Part shown: piece after piece, positions 11,002 to 22,765 of the stretch
How positions within the stretch are numbered: position 1 is the first letter of the stretch
Layout of the letters: every line of letters starts with the position of its first letter
NCBI GenBank assembly: GCA_009733575.1
Contig: ML769538.1
Span: forward strand, 62,001-126,000
Reading direction: 5' to 3'
DNA from: Gymnopus androsaceus JB14
Lineage: Eukaryota > Basidiomycota > Agaricomycetes > Agaricales > Omphalotaceae
Length of the DNA: 64,000 nt
Notes under the pieces: model-generated
Database searches by the model: none
What the model was told of the DNA's origin: nothing
The model's input: the letters and a program-made list of their open reading frames with translations, nothing else
Made by a program: the position numbers and the translations under genes

Positions 11002-11519
11002 AGGAGGGTTGTGGCTGAGGGACTACTCCTAGTATTTGCTGGCAGGACTATCTATGTATCATGTGTGTTTCATTTGAGAATTTTGTTTTTTTCGCAATTT
11101 TTTTGAATTTTATATATATATATATATATATGACTTTTTGGGAATTGTTGCGCTTGCTGTCTTTAAGGATGAGAAGGATAGGTACAGCATCACGACAGAT
11201 GGCACAGCAATGGCTGGCATCCCTGTTGGTATGGTGTACGAGCCATCACGCAATTATGGTGGCCCCCAGTGTGTGGTGAGCAGATATTGTAGTCTAGATT
11301 TTTGATATTGGCAGCTTGGTCTGGATGATTTTGATTACTAATCTTGTTGATTATTAAGCTAAGAAACTGGCGCTTGTGCGCGCTCAAATACTTCAATAGA
11401 ATCTTTCACTTCCTTAACCACCTCGATGGGCCTTTTGTTCGTTTCGCGCGCACTTGGCATGTCCAAATCTTTAATTTATCCTATGCTCACCTTAAACGGC
11501 GTTTGATTCCTTTGAAATC
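11002..11519. other. Non-coding spacer with a TA microsatellite
   Basis: Between the KDZ relic and the helicase. Holds (TA)10 at 11111-11130. No coding potential seen. Confidence 0.6.
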
Positions 11520-12715
11520 ATGCCCGGATCGCGTTTTTGGCAATCTCCTACTGGTCTCAAATTACTCGATGTCATTGTTTTAAAGCGCATACCGGGATGG
11601 GGTACTGAGCTAAGGGAAGGGCAGAAAGAGGCCTTCGTGAGGGTTCTGGATGAAGAAGATGTATTCTGGATTGCAGCGACTGGAGATGGGAAGTCTGCAG
11701 CCTTTCAAGTACCTATACTGGTACATGACAAGATTTCACGACATCCTGAACTGTATCCTGGTATTTTAGCGAGAAAGAACACAGTAGGAGTCATAGCAAT
11801 ACCAACAAAAGGGTTGGCAACAAATATTGTGTGCATCTAACTGTCAAATGAAATGTTTGGTTATTAACTTACTATCTATAGGTCAAGGAATGTGATGATC
11901 TCGGTATTTCCGCATTTGCATATACGCATGAAAACATTACTAGAGCCAACAAAGAAGGGATCGATCTGGTAGCCAAAATCTCCAACTGTAGCTACTCTAT
12001 CGTATGCGTTGACCCGGAACACTTGAAGAAATCTCCGTGGGTCTGCATTGCACAGTCTCCTGTATTCCGATCCAACATCCTATTTGCCTGTGCAGAGGAA
12101 GCACATCTCATTGAGGAATGGGGAAATGTCGACTTTTGTGCTGACTTTCGTTACATCGGGACCTTCTTTCGCAGTAAACTGCCATTTTCGAAATCTGTTA
12201 TTGCTCTCTCAGCCACCGTGGAACCTGGCCAATCCACTAGCCTTATCTGCCAGTCTCTAGGCTTCAAAGATCCAATTTTCCATCTGCTTCGAGGCTCTAA
12301 TGAATGTCCAAACACTCAGTTTATTCTTGAGCAGCTTACCCATGGAGTTAGTGGTGAAGTCTTCCCTCAGCTTCTCCCGTATCTTTCTACAGGCCGAAAA
12401 ACAATCATTCACTGTCAAACTCTCGATACTGTGTACCGAGTCTATGTATATCTCATTCAATTTCTTGATGAAACCAATTACGACTCTCTACGACGAATTC
12501 GTGTCTATCACAGTTTATGCTCTGAAAAGTATAATAATCGAACTCTAGCTATGCTCGAAAAAGACCCCATGTGTCAGGTATGCATTGCAATTGTTGCATT
12601 TGTGAATGGTATCAATGTCCACATGCTCCTTATCAGCATCTCTCTGGGAACTTCATCGTCTTTCAATCTTACTTGGTGTAAGACCGGGGTCAATGGTCTT
12701 AGGGAAAGGTACTGA
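11520..12715 (+). pseudogene. RecQ-like DEAD/DEAH helicase, truncated
   Basis: MPGSRFWQSPTG starts at 11520. The Q-motif-like LREGQKEAF is followed by a Walker A loop AATGDGKSAAF, then VGVIAIPTKGLATNIV. An intron (about 11829-11880, GTGTGC..TATAG) leads to KECDDLGISAFAYTHEN. The DEAH box is degenerate (EEAHLIEEWG), motif III SATVEP is kept, and the second lobe has KTIIHCQTLD and VYHSLCSEK. The reading frame then fades (GINVHMLLISISLG) and stops at 12715 without the final motif VI arginines or any RecQ C-terminal domain. Such copies are common in repeat-rich and subtelomeric fungal DNA. Probably inactive. Confidence 0.72.
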
Positions 12716-13435
12716 AAGTAGCTTTGAGGCCTTAGTATAAAAGGCGGGCAAGATCCGCAATCAAATATGCGTGTGGGTGGACTAGTCAAAGACTAGTAGT
12801 GAGAAGCGGGTGGATTGGGAATGCCAAAGCTCCCGAATGTGAGTTCTGAGTCTAGTTATGCGAGCCGACATCGAATAGTTGACAGTGGCAAGTCTGATTG
12901 TCATATGAGCTTGCTGGTAGTCAGGTCAACGCGTGAGTCAAAAAGTGGAAGCCAGAACAAGCGTGTAATGAGAAAATAGATGAATTGACAAGAGTATAAG
13001 AAAACAGAGAGGGAACAAGAGATATGGGAGTAAACAAGTTAATATCAAGACAAGGGATCCTCCAAGAGAGGTTATCAGTTATATACGAGCGGGATGTTGG
13101 ATTGATGAGTAGTAAGTATGTATGGAAGTAGCTGAGACACCTGTCGTGGGATTAGCGGGAGGTTGTTGGGTCGTGAGGTTGGGTTATCCGTATGATTGGA
13201 CAGGTTTGGGGTTAAAGATAGTGGAATTGGTGGTACTGGGTATGACATTACCCCCCCATCTAGGGCCCCTAGTGATTAGATTGGGTTTGCGCTCCGTTTG
13301 GTGGATCGCGGGTTCTAGAATGACGTGATTGCCATTGGACCCACACGGGCCAACAAACAGTTCAAAAAAGCTTGATTTCAGCTGTTCCATTTCAACTTCT
13401 TCCTTGCTCCTTCCCTTCATTGTACACTCTTTAAA
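12716..13435. other. Repeat-derived spacer without a gene
   Basis: Purine-rich, G-rich sequence with several short direct words but no ORF I can support. It could be old LTR or leader sequence, but I cannot show paired ends. Confidence 0.4.
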
Positions 13436-13552
13436 ATGCCTCCCAAGAGGTCTCCTTCCCCTTCCAATGCTTCCCCTTGCAAAAGGACCAAACGGTCCCC
13501 ACCACCAAACCCTTCTCCTTCTTCCCCTCCCTCTTCTCGTCACCAGAGGCTA

Positions 13553-14150
13553 TAGTGGTATTAAAATAAAGCCCAACAACTTGTCGGAGGCGTGTTTTAA
13601 TATTTGCGACAGCTATATACAGCCTATAGTACTGGCAAGGGAACCCTAACCATAGTATGAGTAGATAAGGCCATATCGAGGGAACGAGGGACCGTGAGAA
13701 CAAATGGAAATGACTAAACCCCGTTATTTTCGGCCCTCTTTCTGATGGTGGTATCAATTTAACCTTAACCCTAAAAGTGAATTATGCCAAAAAAGGAAAT
13801 TTTAGCACTGTTTGTGCTTACCCTAACATAGAGACCTGATCAAAACAGTGCCAGACAAACAGTGCACATAGGTTAGGGTTAGGGTGGTTAGGGTTTAGGG
13901 GTTGAGGATAAAAATGGGGGTGTGGGGGCTTGCCCCCACTGTTATAATATTAGTCATCGTTAGGGTTAAGATACAAGGTAGGGTTAGGGCTGGGTTGGGT
14001 GCAGGTGACCTGTACAAGCATGAGAAAAGTGTCCATTTTTTCCCACGGGCTCTCGTTGACTCCCTATAGTAATTCCAATTTTCCGGTTACCAGTTGTCAG
14101 TGGTATTAAAATACACCTCCGAGAACTTGTCGGGGTTTATTTTAATACTG
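13553..14150. mobile_element. MITE-like element (~600 bp) inserted in the coiled-coil gene
   Basis: The left end, GGTATTAAAATAAAGCCC..ACTTGTCGGAGGCGTGTTTTAATA, and the right end (reverse complement AGTATTAAAATAAACCCC..AGTTCTCGGAGGTGTATTTTAATA) are imperfect inverted repeats of about 46 bp. Each end is itself quasi-palindromic. It separates the N-terminal exon of the coiled-coil gene from the rest. Flanks suggest a TA duplication. The interior has telomere-like words and no ORF. Confidence 0.7.
13765..13995 (+). repeat. Telomere-like TTAGGG words, interstitial
   Basis: TTAGGG occurs in tandem at 13873-13884 and again just after (TTAGGGTTTAGGGG), with further single copies up to about 13990 and complementary CCCTAA words near 13770 and 13820. 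The units are interrupted and degenerate. They lie inside the MITE-like element. Confidence 0.6.
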
Positions 14151-17100
14151 CTAATGAACCAGCTGTTCTCGTCCCGTGGCTACCGACACATCTGCATCTG
14201 GGCAACACATTCCAGTCATCGTTTCCCCTCTCCGTCCGGTTTCCTGGCAGACTGCGACTTCTGCAGAAATTGATGAGGCTTTGAAGTCCGTCTTCCAGCT
14301 TGGTGGACATTCCTTCGACATCGATGTTACGGATCTGGAGTGGCGTCGAATTGCGAAATGTTTGCGCTCGTTGTGAGGGTAAAGGGGAGCCGTGTAGTGC
14401 TGCTAGTGGCACTGAGTTAGTGTGCGATGCCTGTCAGCGGGCTCACAAGGGCTGTTCACTTGGAATCGCTTATCGATATCGTTTGTTTGCTAAGTGTGTG
14501 TTTTTTTGTCCCTCTTCCCCTTTTTTGGATCTTTAACTTGGGTTTTTTACTTAGTCGATTCGATGCTTCCCTTTTGTGGGCCAGGCAGCAGTTCGACTCT
14601 CGGATGGCTGGCTTGAGCTCCAGGTTGTACAATTCGTACTGCCAACCCCCCTCCTTCTTCACCAGCCTAGAGGAGGCTATTCAACATGCTGCTTGTTCCG
14701 CTATCCCCCCTCCATCCTCTGTGGGGCATGTAGGTCCTCCTGGTTGGGGTTGTATTGTTAAAACATCGACTTCCCAAACCTCCCGTTCCCATTCCCATCC
14801 ATCTGTTAGTCCTTTGGACTATTCGTATGAGCCTCGAGCACCTGGGTCCTGTAGTTCTCCCCGCAAACAGGGTGATTCAGCTCGGACAGTTGCGAGCGGG
14901 TCCTCCAACGTTCCCTCACCCACTATTCCAGTTCCCTCCCTTCTTCCCTCCTGCAAAGTACGAGTCATTTGTGGTCCTATGATTCGTATACCTCCTCCCG
15001 CACAATGCTCTGCTTCACCCCCTCAGGTCCCTTCCATCCCTCTGCGAGTCGGAGACACGCTCATACCTCCTGGGTCGGATTTGGCTTGAGAGCTGCAAGC
15101 TTTTGAGGACACGGAGGCGCAGATTACTGCTGCAAGCAAGGCTCGTTTTTTCAAAGAACAAGCGGATGCTCATCTTGCTATGGCTGAGACGAAGCATCGC
15201 TTGGAAGCAGAGCAGCAACGCAAGGAGAAGCAACGGTCAGTCAAGAAGTATTTGGAGCAGGATATGCGGGAGAAGGAGTGGGGTGAGAAGGCAGCTCGTC
15301 AACAGCAAGGCAGCCTGGGGGTTCGGCAAAGGCCCAAACGTCAGGTTGGGTCCTTGACGTCATGTAGTTTGAGTTCTCAATTGGCCATGCCTCGTCCGAG
15401 TGCTATCTCCCCCAGGCCAGTTTCCACTCCTCCTGTCGTCCTTCCTGGTGGTGTTCCGTCAACATTGTCCACCCCTCCTCCTAAGGCTCCTACCCCTCCT
15501 CACTCCGCTTCCACTCCCATTCCTTTGCCTATTCCGTTACCCGTTCCCTCTCCGCATTCCTCCACGTTTTCTCCTTTGGTTGGCCAGTCTGCTAATCCTT
15601 CCGATCACTGGTCTCCTGTCCCTCGTCGGGTATGGTCTCCTCCCCACCTCCTTGAGCGAACCAGTTTGGATGGGGCTGCCTACCACAGGGCTCATGTCAA
15701 CATTGCTTCCGGTCGCGACCCTGCAATGACCAATCTTTGGAATGCATACAGTGATAGCCATTGGCTGGATCCTTCCCATGCGGTTTGTTGGGAGCCGTTG
15801 GTGAGTTGTCATTTTCCTCCTTCCCTTTTTCTTCCGACTTTTGTTCTTACCCTTCTTTCTTTCTCTAGTCTCCCATGCCCATCCTACGCAATAACGATAT
15901 CGGATCCCTTCAGCAGGAGTTACTGGATATGCAGAGGCGTTTTAACTCTGCTCAGTTGGATCTCGAGACTGAGAGGGCGCGTAACAAGATGTCTGTTGTT
16001 CAAACACGACACTTGGAAGCCCAGATTGTCAACCTGCGTCATTTGAACTCGGAGCAAGGGCGCATACTGAAGAACCGCCAAGTTGAGTACGAATTGCTGC
16101 AGGTGGAAGTGAAGACCTTAGCGGACAGTGCTGCAGCTTCCGCTGCTAGCGCTGCCCAGGCCGAGGCTTACAAGGCTTTGGTGGTTCCCAGGTACCCCGT
16201 ATGTCTCTTTTTGCCGTTCCTCCTAGATATCCTGCTCACCGTCTTGTTGTAGGATCCTGCTGCCCGAATCGAGGATTTGGAAAGTGTGTTGGCTCGGTAT
16301 GAGGTGGAATTGCGCAAGTCGGAGGAGGGCCATGGTGTGGCTTTCGACCGTGCCATTCGTCGTGAGGTCGAGATTGGGAATACTTCCCAACTCATCCACA
16401 ACCTGCTGGGCACCTGTGAGCATCTCCGTCAATGTGCTCGCTCTGCGGAAGACTCCGCTAGCTCCCTCCACGAGAGTGACTTGGACCTCATCACTCAGCT
16501 TGGTGGTTCATACTCTCTAGAGGGTGCATCCAAAACCAATGCCCTCCTCCCTGCTAGGGTTGAGCAATATTGCCAAGAGCTCTCCCAGCTGTCTAATGCA
16601 TTTAGATGTCTCGAGTCTGCCTGTCCCGCCTCTTTCTTAGCGGAGGTTGCCCATAGGGTGGAGTTTTTGGTTCAAGAGGTCCATTCCTCCCTCCTTCATG
16701 GTCGTGCCAATCCTGAGGCCTATGACCATGCTGAGGAGGCTAGTGAATGTCTCCGTTTGCATCTCCGTGAGTGTCTCTCACACATGAAGCAATCCCTTTC
16801 CTTCCTCCTTCGGGTGGCGGGTTGATACCGTGAAGGTGTTGCGCCCTTGGTGGATCAATACAGCACCGTTGACCCTGCTGCCCTGCTCAGTTTGGCGGAG
16901 TATGCGGGTCTGGTGGTTCCCCCACATCACAATACCCAATGTCCTCTCTACCCTATCCTGCCCTTTGACACGTCGCAACCCTTGGGTTGCTCTCCTCCCT
17001 CGGATTCCCTTTGGCATACTTTCTTCCTCCCATTGTTGTCCCACATGCATTCAGACGCTCGTGATCTTCTTCGTGCCCAGCTTCAGACTTGCATCGAGGA

Positions 17101-17467
17101 TGAGGATTATTGGGAATCTCAGGCGGCAGCACTTATGCATTTGGAGGGGCTGTTGGCGGCTGTTCATCCACCTCCTACTCCCGCCAGTCCTGATGGGCCA
17201 CTGTATTCACAGGACAATGCTGACAATATTTATGCGGATGACTCGGATGACGCCGGTAGTGGATCTCAAGGAGGAGCTGGGCAGGAGGATGCTGGCGACA
17301 AAAGCAATTGGGGTGGTATAACCGGGGTGGAGTATGAGGGTGATGTCGAGATGCAGAGCAATGGTCCAGATGAAGATGCAGAAACGTCCGCCCTTCCTGG
17401 TATTAGCACTACTCCTCCCCCCCTTGCTGTAGAGTCAAATGTTCCTTGTCCCTCCTTTTCGTGCTAA

Positions 17468-17711
17468 GTCCCCCCTTCCTTCTCTTGATATCCACCCGCT
17501 GGTGATTTCCTCCCAATTTTGTTTTCCTTTTCTTTTTGTTTCCCTTTTGTCCTTTCTCATTATGTATCTAATGAATAAAACCTTTGATTCTCCCTGTTTA
17601 ATAAGTGAGAAAGTGAGAAATGTGCATTGAATTGTTAGTAAAGAAATAAAAGAGCTGTTTCTGTCCATTCAGTGTTCAAAGTGCAGAGTATTTGTGCATT
17701 TGATAAAAGTT
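17468..17711. other. 3' flank of the coiled-coil pseudogene
   Basis: Pyrimidine-rich, then AT-rich sequence with AATAAAA-type words. No coding potential. It ends at the target site of the LINE. Confidence 0.5.
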
Positions 17712-17724
17712 AACACCGCAAGTG
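17712..17724 (+). repeat. LINE target-site duplication, left copy
   Basis: AACACCGCAAGTG here is repeated at 18699-18711, immediately after the poly(A)-like tail of the LINE. Confidence 0.9.
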
Positions 17725-18698
17725 TCGAATTCCGGCAGGCACACCCAGACGCAGCAGTACACATATACTGGGTTCCAGGACACACCGGAATCCTGGGAAA
17801 CGAGAGAGCAGACGAGGAGGCGAAAAGAGCAGCAACGTCCCGATCGAGCGTGAAAGCCAAACTGCCAATCCAATTGCACAAGCCCCTCCCCAAAAGCCAA
17901 ACGGTGGTCACACGAGTCTTCAGAAAAACCCTTGAGCAGCACCACAACAGGTTATGGAAACAGTCGCCACGCTACAGGAAGTTCAAAAAGATCGACCCAT
18001 CAGACGCCACCACAGCCAGTCGAGCATACTCGAAACTCTCTCGAGGGCTACCGAGAAAACTATTGTCGATCCTCACGCAGCTCCGCACAGGCCATATTCC
18101 TCTGCAGAAACACTTATTCAACATCAAATGTGCCGGAACACCCACCTGCCCATGTTGCGGAAACCACCCTGAGACCATTTACCATTATCTCATGGAATGC
18201 ACAGCTCACAACGCCGCTCGAAATCGATTGAGGAGAACAATAGGCCACAGAAACTTCGCATATGCCACGCTGCTCACAACGTCAGAAACATTGGGAGAGT
18301 TGTTCCGATATGTCAATGACATGAGAAGGTTTTACCACATAGTCAGAGAGCTGCCATCGCTGGAGGAAGAGGAGTAGAGGCATGACCATGAGCCCGAGAC
18401 GGACTCCCTAATTTCTATTTCTATTTCACTTTCTTCTTTTCATTCTACATATGTTCTACTCTCTACCACTTACAATACGCCCCCACAGCTTGGACTACTC
18501 ACAGCCAGGCTTAATACAGCCCTTGCGGTTAGATGGGAATCTCCCATCGAGGTATCCCCAGGGAACCTTACGTTGTCGACAGATATACATACACGGACAG
18601 AATCACTATACAATATGCACGATACCTACATACAACAGGAGTTTGCTAACATATGCCTATGCACAATAGCAAATAAATATGATTTAAAATTAAAAAAA
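17725..18698 (+). mobile_element. 5'-truncated non-LTR retrotransposon (LINE)
   Basis: The element is bounded by a 12-13 bp target-site duplication and ends in an A-rich tail (18691-18700). Only the 3' end of ORF2 survives, to the stop at 18377: VHIYWVPGHTGILGNERADE is the end of an RNase H domain (the catalytic His and the GNERAD block). It is followed by the C-terminal zinc finger CPCCGNHPETIYHYLMEC found in Tad1/I-like LINEs. About 320 bp of 3' UTR follow. The reverse transcriptase and endonuclease are missing, as usual for aborted target-primed reverse transcription. Confidence 0.9.
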
Positions 18699-18711
18699 AA
18701 CACCGCAAGTG
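18699..18711 (+). repeat. LINE target-site duplication, right copy
   Basis: AACACCGCAAGTG directly follows the A tract; identical to 17712-17724 (the first one or two A may belong to the tail). Confidence 0.88.
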
Positions 18712-18758
18712 CAGGATGGAATGTTTGAAAGGGAAATAATTAGTGGGACTTAATGACG

Positions 18759-21700
18759 TTAGGTGTCCCTTTGCTCCTCCTCCTCCTCCCGCTCTTCCTT
18801 CTGTTCTTCCACCATATTCCGCAACTCTTCCAAGAGCTCCCTCCCTAGCTTCCTCTTCTTTGGATGGGCCTTTTCCCACTTCTCAATCAGCTCCATGCCG
18901 CCCGCCATGCTTTGCCATGGAACCCACTCGTTGTATTCCTCTCCGTAATCCTTCCACTTCACCAGATACTGGATTTTGTTACTTCCGCCTTTCAGTGGTC
19001 GGGAGTCCAGGACATTCTCTATGTAGTATTCCGCGTTTCCGTCAATGAAGACTGGCAGGGGTGGTTCTCGCTTGCATTTGAACACATCCTCGTGATGGAT
19101 CTTCAGGCGGTCGACATGGAAGACATTGTGGATTTTCTTGAGGTCGCCCGGGAGGTCTAGTTGGCTTGCGTGGCTCCCGATCTTCCCCAGGATTCGGTAG
19201 GGGCCCATGAATTTGTGTTCGAGTTTCTTCATCGGACGACGTGTTTTGATTTTCTTCATGTCAAGCCATACCAAGTCCCCCTCCTGCCACTCTGGACTTT
19301 CCTCCCGCTTCTTGTTTGCGTACTTCTCGTAATTTTTGTTTGCGACCTTCAGCTCCCCCTTCAAGTACTCATGGATTTCATGCAGTTGGGATGCGTAAGC
19401 GTTGGCATCTGTGTTGGACACTTTTTCCAGTTCAATTGTGAGTTTTGGGTGGTATCTTTATTTGCGAAGAAGGGTGACACTCCTGTTGCACTGTGGGGTG
19501 AGTTGTTATACATGAATTCGGCCATTGGGAGGAGCTTGTGCCAGCCGTCCTGGTTGTAGGCACAGTAAATTCGTAGATAAGCTTCCAACAATTGGTTGAC
19601 CTGCTCTGTTTGTCCATCCATCTGCGGGTGGTATGCTGTAGATAGGTGTGCTTCAATGTGAAGGGCCCTGCACAGTTCAGTCCAAAATTCGCTAATGAAC
19701 AGTGAACCCCTGTCCAATACTATGTTTGATGGGAGTCCGTGTTTTGCAAATACATGGGTAATGAATAAATCCGCGAAGTCCTTGGCTTTGTCGGTCGTGT
19801 AACAAGGAATGTAGATTGCTTGTTTTGTTAAGCGGCAAACCACTACCAGGACGGCATCAAATGCCTCCTCTCCTTGGGTCTTTGGAAGTTGGACAATGTG
19901 ATCAAAAGATATGGAATCCCAAGGTTGTTCCCCTATCGGGAGGGGTTTCAATAGTCCAATGGGTTTGTGTCGCTGTGATTTTGCTCTGGCACAGTTGTGG
20001 CAACCCCTAACATAGTTTCGGACATCGTCCGACATGCCCCTCCAATAGAATAGTTGGGATACCAGTTTCCTGGTTTTCCATTCACCCGGATGACCTTGTA
20101 GCAGGTGGTCATGGTAAGCTTGAATGATGTCTACCCAAAGTCTCCCCACCTGAGGCACATAAATCCTCCCTCCCCTTCTCAGAAGCCCTTTGTCTGTCAC
20201 TACCTCCAACTCTCGTCCGTCTCTTATCTCCTTTGCCTTTTCTTTCATGTATGTGTCGGGTCGAGCTTCCCTCATCCGCTCTATCAGAGAGGCCTCATTG
20301 AGGGCAACCACTGCTGCGAGGCGCTCGCTGGGTTGGGTTTGCTCTTCATCCACGCTCGTCACCCGACTCCTATTCTTTCCACACTCCTTGCAGTCTTGTA
20401 CATGTTGTTGTACATCCCTGGCCATTCCTGGCCAGTAGTATTGCTGCATGACTAGTCCCAATGTGCTTCTGCGGTTTGGGTGGAATCTGTTTTTGAGGTT
20501 GTGGAATTTCCTAATGATTTCCGGATGGAACAATTCCATTGAGGGTACGTATATCTTTTCCCCTCTCCTCACCACCCCATCTGCCCACTTCTCCCCTTCC
20601 GCTTTCTCTTCCGAACCTCTTAATCTGACCTTTTTGACGTGGCTGTCGGGTGGAGTGGTTCGTATTCTGGCTAGAGTTACATCTTCCATTGCCAGACTGG
20701 CGATTCCTTGTTGTACCGGCGATATGACTGATGCGTTTAGACGGTCAGGCAGAATAAGAATCCCTTCGTTCACCAATTTAGCATGGGCCAGTTCCACTCC
20801 CTGTTTTGGATATACATCCGCTCTGCGAGTTAATGCATCTGGTTTTGCTCCAAGTGTCCCTGGCCAATGGTTGATGGTATAGTCGTAAGCTGAGAGGGTT
20901 TCGGACCAACGTGCTTGTCTTCTTGTAAGTACCTTTGTCGTGGTGAAGTACTGTAAGTTGTTGTGGTCTGAGTATACTTGTATTCGGAAGTGGGATCCCT
21001 CGCAGTACGCCCTCCACTGTTTAAACCCCTCCACAATGGCTAAGAGCTCTTTGTCGTATATGTTGTAGTTGAGCTCAGCGTCAATCATTCCTCGTGCAAA
21101 GAAAGCTATCAGGTGGATCTCCCCCGACTTTGGGTCCAACTGCGACAGAATTCCCGCTATTGCCCAATCCGACGCGTCGCATTCCATTATAATCGGGAGG
21201 TCAGGGTTGAAGTGCACAAGTATAGGAGCTTCCGCAAATGCGGCCTTTAGTACGTCAAAGACACGTTGGCACTCCTGTGTCCATTTCCAATAGTTTTCCT
21301 TTTTCAGGAGGCAGGTGAGGACCTTTGTGATGCCGGAGTAATTATCGGTGAACCGCCTATAGAAGTTTGCGAAACCTAGGAACCCTTGTAGCTCCTTTAT
21401 GTTCTTAGGTGCGGGCCACGAGAGGATTGTGTTGACCTTCTTGGGGTCCATGGCCACTCTGTTGGGCAATATTATGACTCCCAGGTATTCCACTATGTGT
21501 GTATGGAAGTCGCACTTTTCTGGTTTTGCATGCAAATTGTTCTCCCGCAGCCTTTCGAGTACTTTCCTCACATGTTGAGTATATGATTCCTCGTCCATTG
21601 AGTAGATAAGGATATCGTCTAGGTATACCATGACGCAAATATCCACCATATCGTGGAAGATGTTGTTCATGAAGAATTGGAAGGCGGATGGGGTGTTTGT

Positions 21701-22764
21701 CAATCCAAATGGCATTACCAAGTACTTGTATGATCCGTAACAAGTTCTAAAGGCTGTCTTCCATTTGTGACCTTCCGCTATTCACACATTATTGTATCCC
21801 GCCCGCAAGTTGATCTTTGTGAAGATTTCCGCCTTCCGCAATTGGTCGACTAGTGTGCCGATGAGTGGTAAGGGGTACCTGTTCTTTCGGGTGAGTTTGT
21901 TGAGTGCCCACAGATTCCACAGTTGCGGGTGAGTTGGGCAATGGTGATGGTGATGGATTGGCTGTATTTTCAGGTGGGTTTATGGAGTCTCCTGCTTGTT
22001 CTTCTACCTCCCCTTCTTCCTGCTGCCCTCCCCTATGTCTCAACTCATCCTCTCTTTGCAGCCATTCATTAATATCCATGAGGAGGGGATCTCCTGAGCC
22101 CAGTCTTTCCTCAGGATGTATCCCTCCCTTGAATGCCACCCGCTCTTCGTCCTCCTCGTCCGCTTCCTCTATTTCCACGGTACGTTGACATTCCTTGGAT
22201 TGTTTTGCTGCGTCCCCTGCTTCCTTCTCCTCTCCTTCTCCCGTCACTATCTCCTCCTGGGTGGGGATTTGTAGTTCCCCACATAATGCAGCTGATATGT
22301 GTGCATTTGTTAAGTGGAAACCCAGGCTCAGGTCAGTCCAGTTGATATCTGGATTGTGTTCCTGTAGCCAGGGCAGTCCCAGCACTATCAGTGCTGTTGG
22401 GTGTAGACGAGTCACAAAGAACTCAACGGTGTGGAGATTCCCGTCTGCAAAGCTCACAACGTCTGTAAAAGTCAAGGTTATTGCTCCCGCTGAGGTTGGT
22501 TTTCTGTCAAATAGTTCAAGAGGGACTGGAGTTAGCAGTTTCTTAGTGTTTTGAGGGAAAGCCTTAGCAATGGACCAATCGACAAAAGATTTTGTAGCAC
22601 TGGAATCTATTAATGTGTTACAATTTACATCCGTGTCTGTATTCGAAAATGGTAGTTTTGTCGTGACAATAAAGGAGTTATGGGACCTTGAGGATAGTCG
22701 AGCTGGTGTCGCCCCCGTGTGCACTGCTCAACCTATGACGGGTGAAACAGGGCCCCAAGATTCC
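18759..22764 (-). pseudogene. Ty3/gypsy pol (chromodomain clade), defective
   Basis: From 5' to 3' on the minus strand: an aspartic protease remnant (LIDSSATKSFVD, with the usual DSG changed to DSS; then LGLPWLQEHNPDINW); a gap; the reverse transcriptase from [15 protein letters not shown] through MPFGLTNTPSAFQ and YLDDILIYS; RNase H (MECDASDWAIAGIL); two zinc-binding modules of integrase type; the integrase core (SFDHI, LDRGSLF, DGQTEQ); GPYRILGKIG; and a C-terminal chromodomain (EYYIENVLDSRPL..YLVKWKDY) ending at 18759. Lesions: a stop (TGA) near 21780, loss of the N-terminal third of the reverse transcriptase with a frame change near 21910, and a one-base frameshift near 19445 between integrase core and chromodomain. 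LTRs are not visible at either end. Confidence 0.88.
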
Positions 22765-22765
22765 T

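Larger units (their letters stand above)
13436..17467 (+). pseudogene. Large Cys-cluster/coiled-coil protein, multiply broken
   Basis: Not a family I can name. The reading can be followed through: a Ser/Pro/Lys-rich start (MPPKRSPSPSN at 13436); a MITE; VATDTSASGQHIPVIV...DLEWRRIAKC; a cysteine cluster (CARCEGKGEPC..VCDACQRAHKGC); an intron; a Ser/Pro-rich region; a long Glu/Arg/Ala coiled coil (15100-15300); a Pro-rich linker; and further helical domains to CPSFSC at 17467. Introns near 15800-15870 and 16198-16252 keep clean borders. Defects: the MITE, a frame change near 14360 just before the cysteine cluster, and in-frame TGA at 15087-15089 and 16823-16825. The good preservation of the rest says the decay is recent. 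It looks like a repeated, transposon-associated family. Confidence 0.6.
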
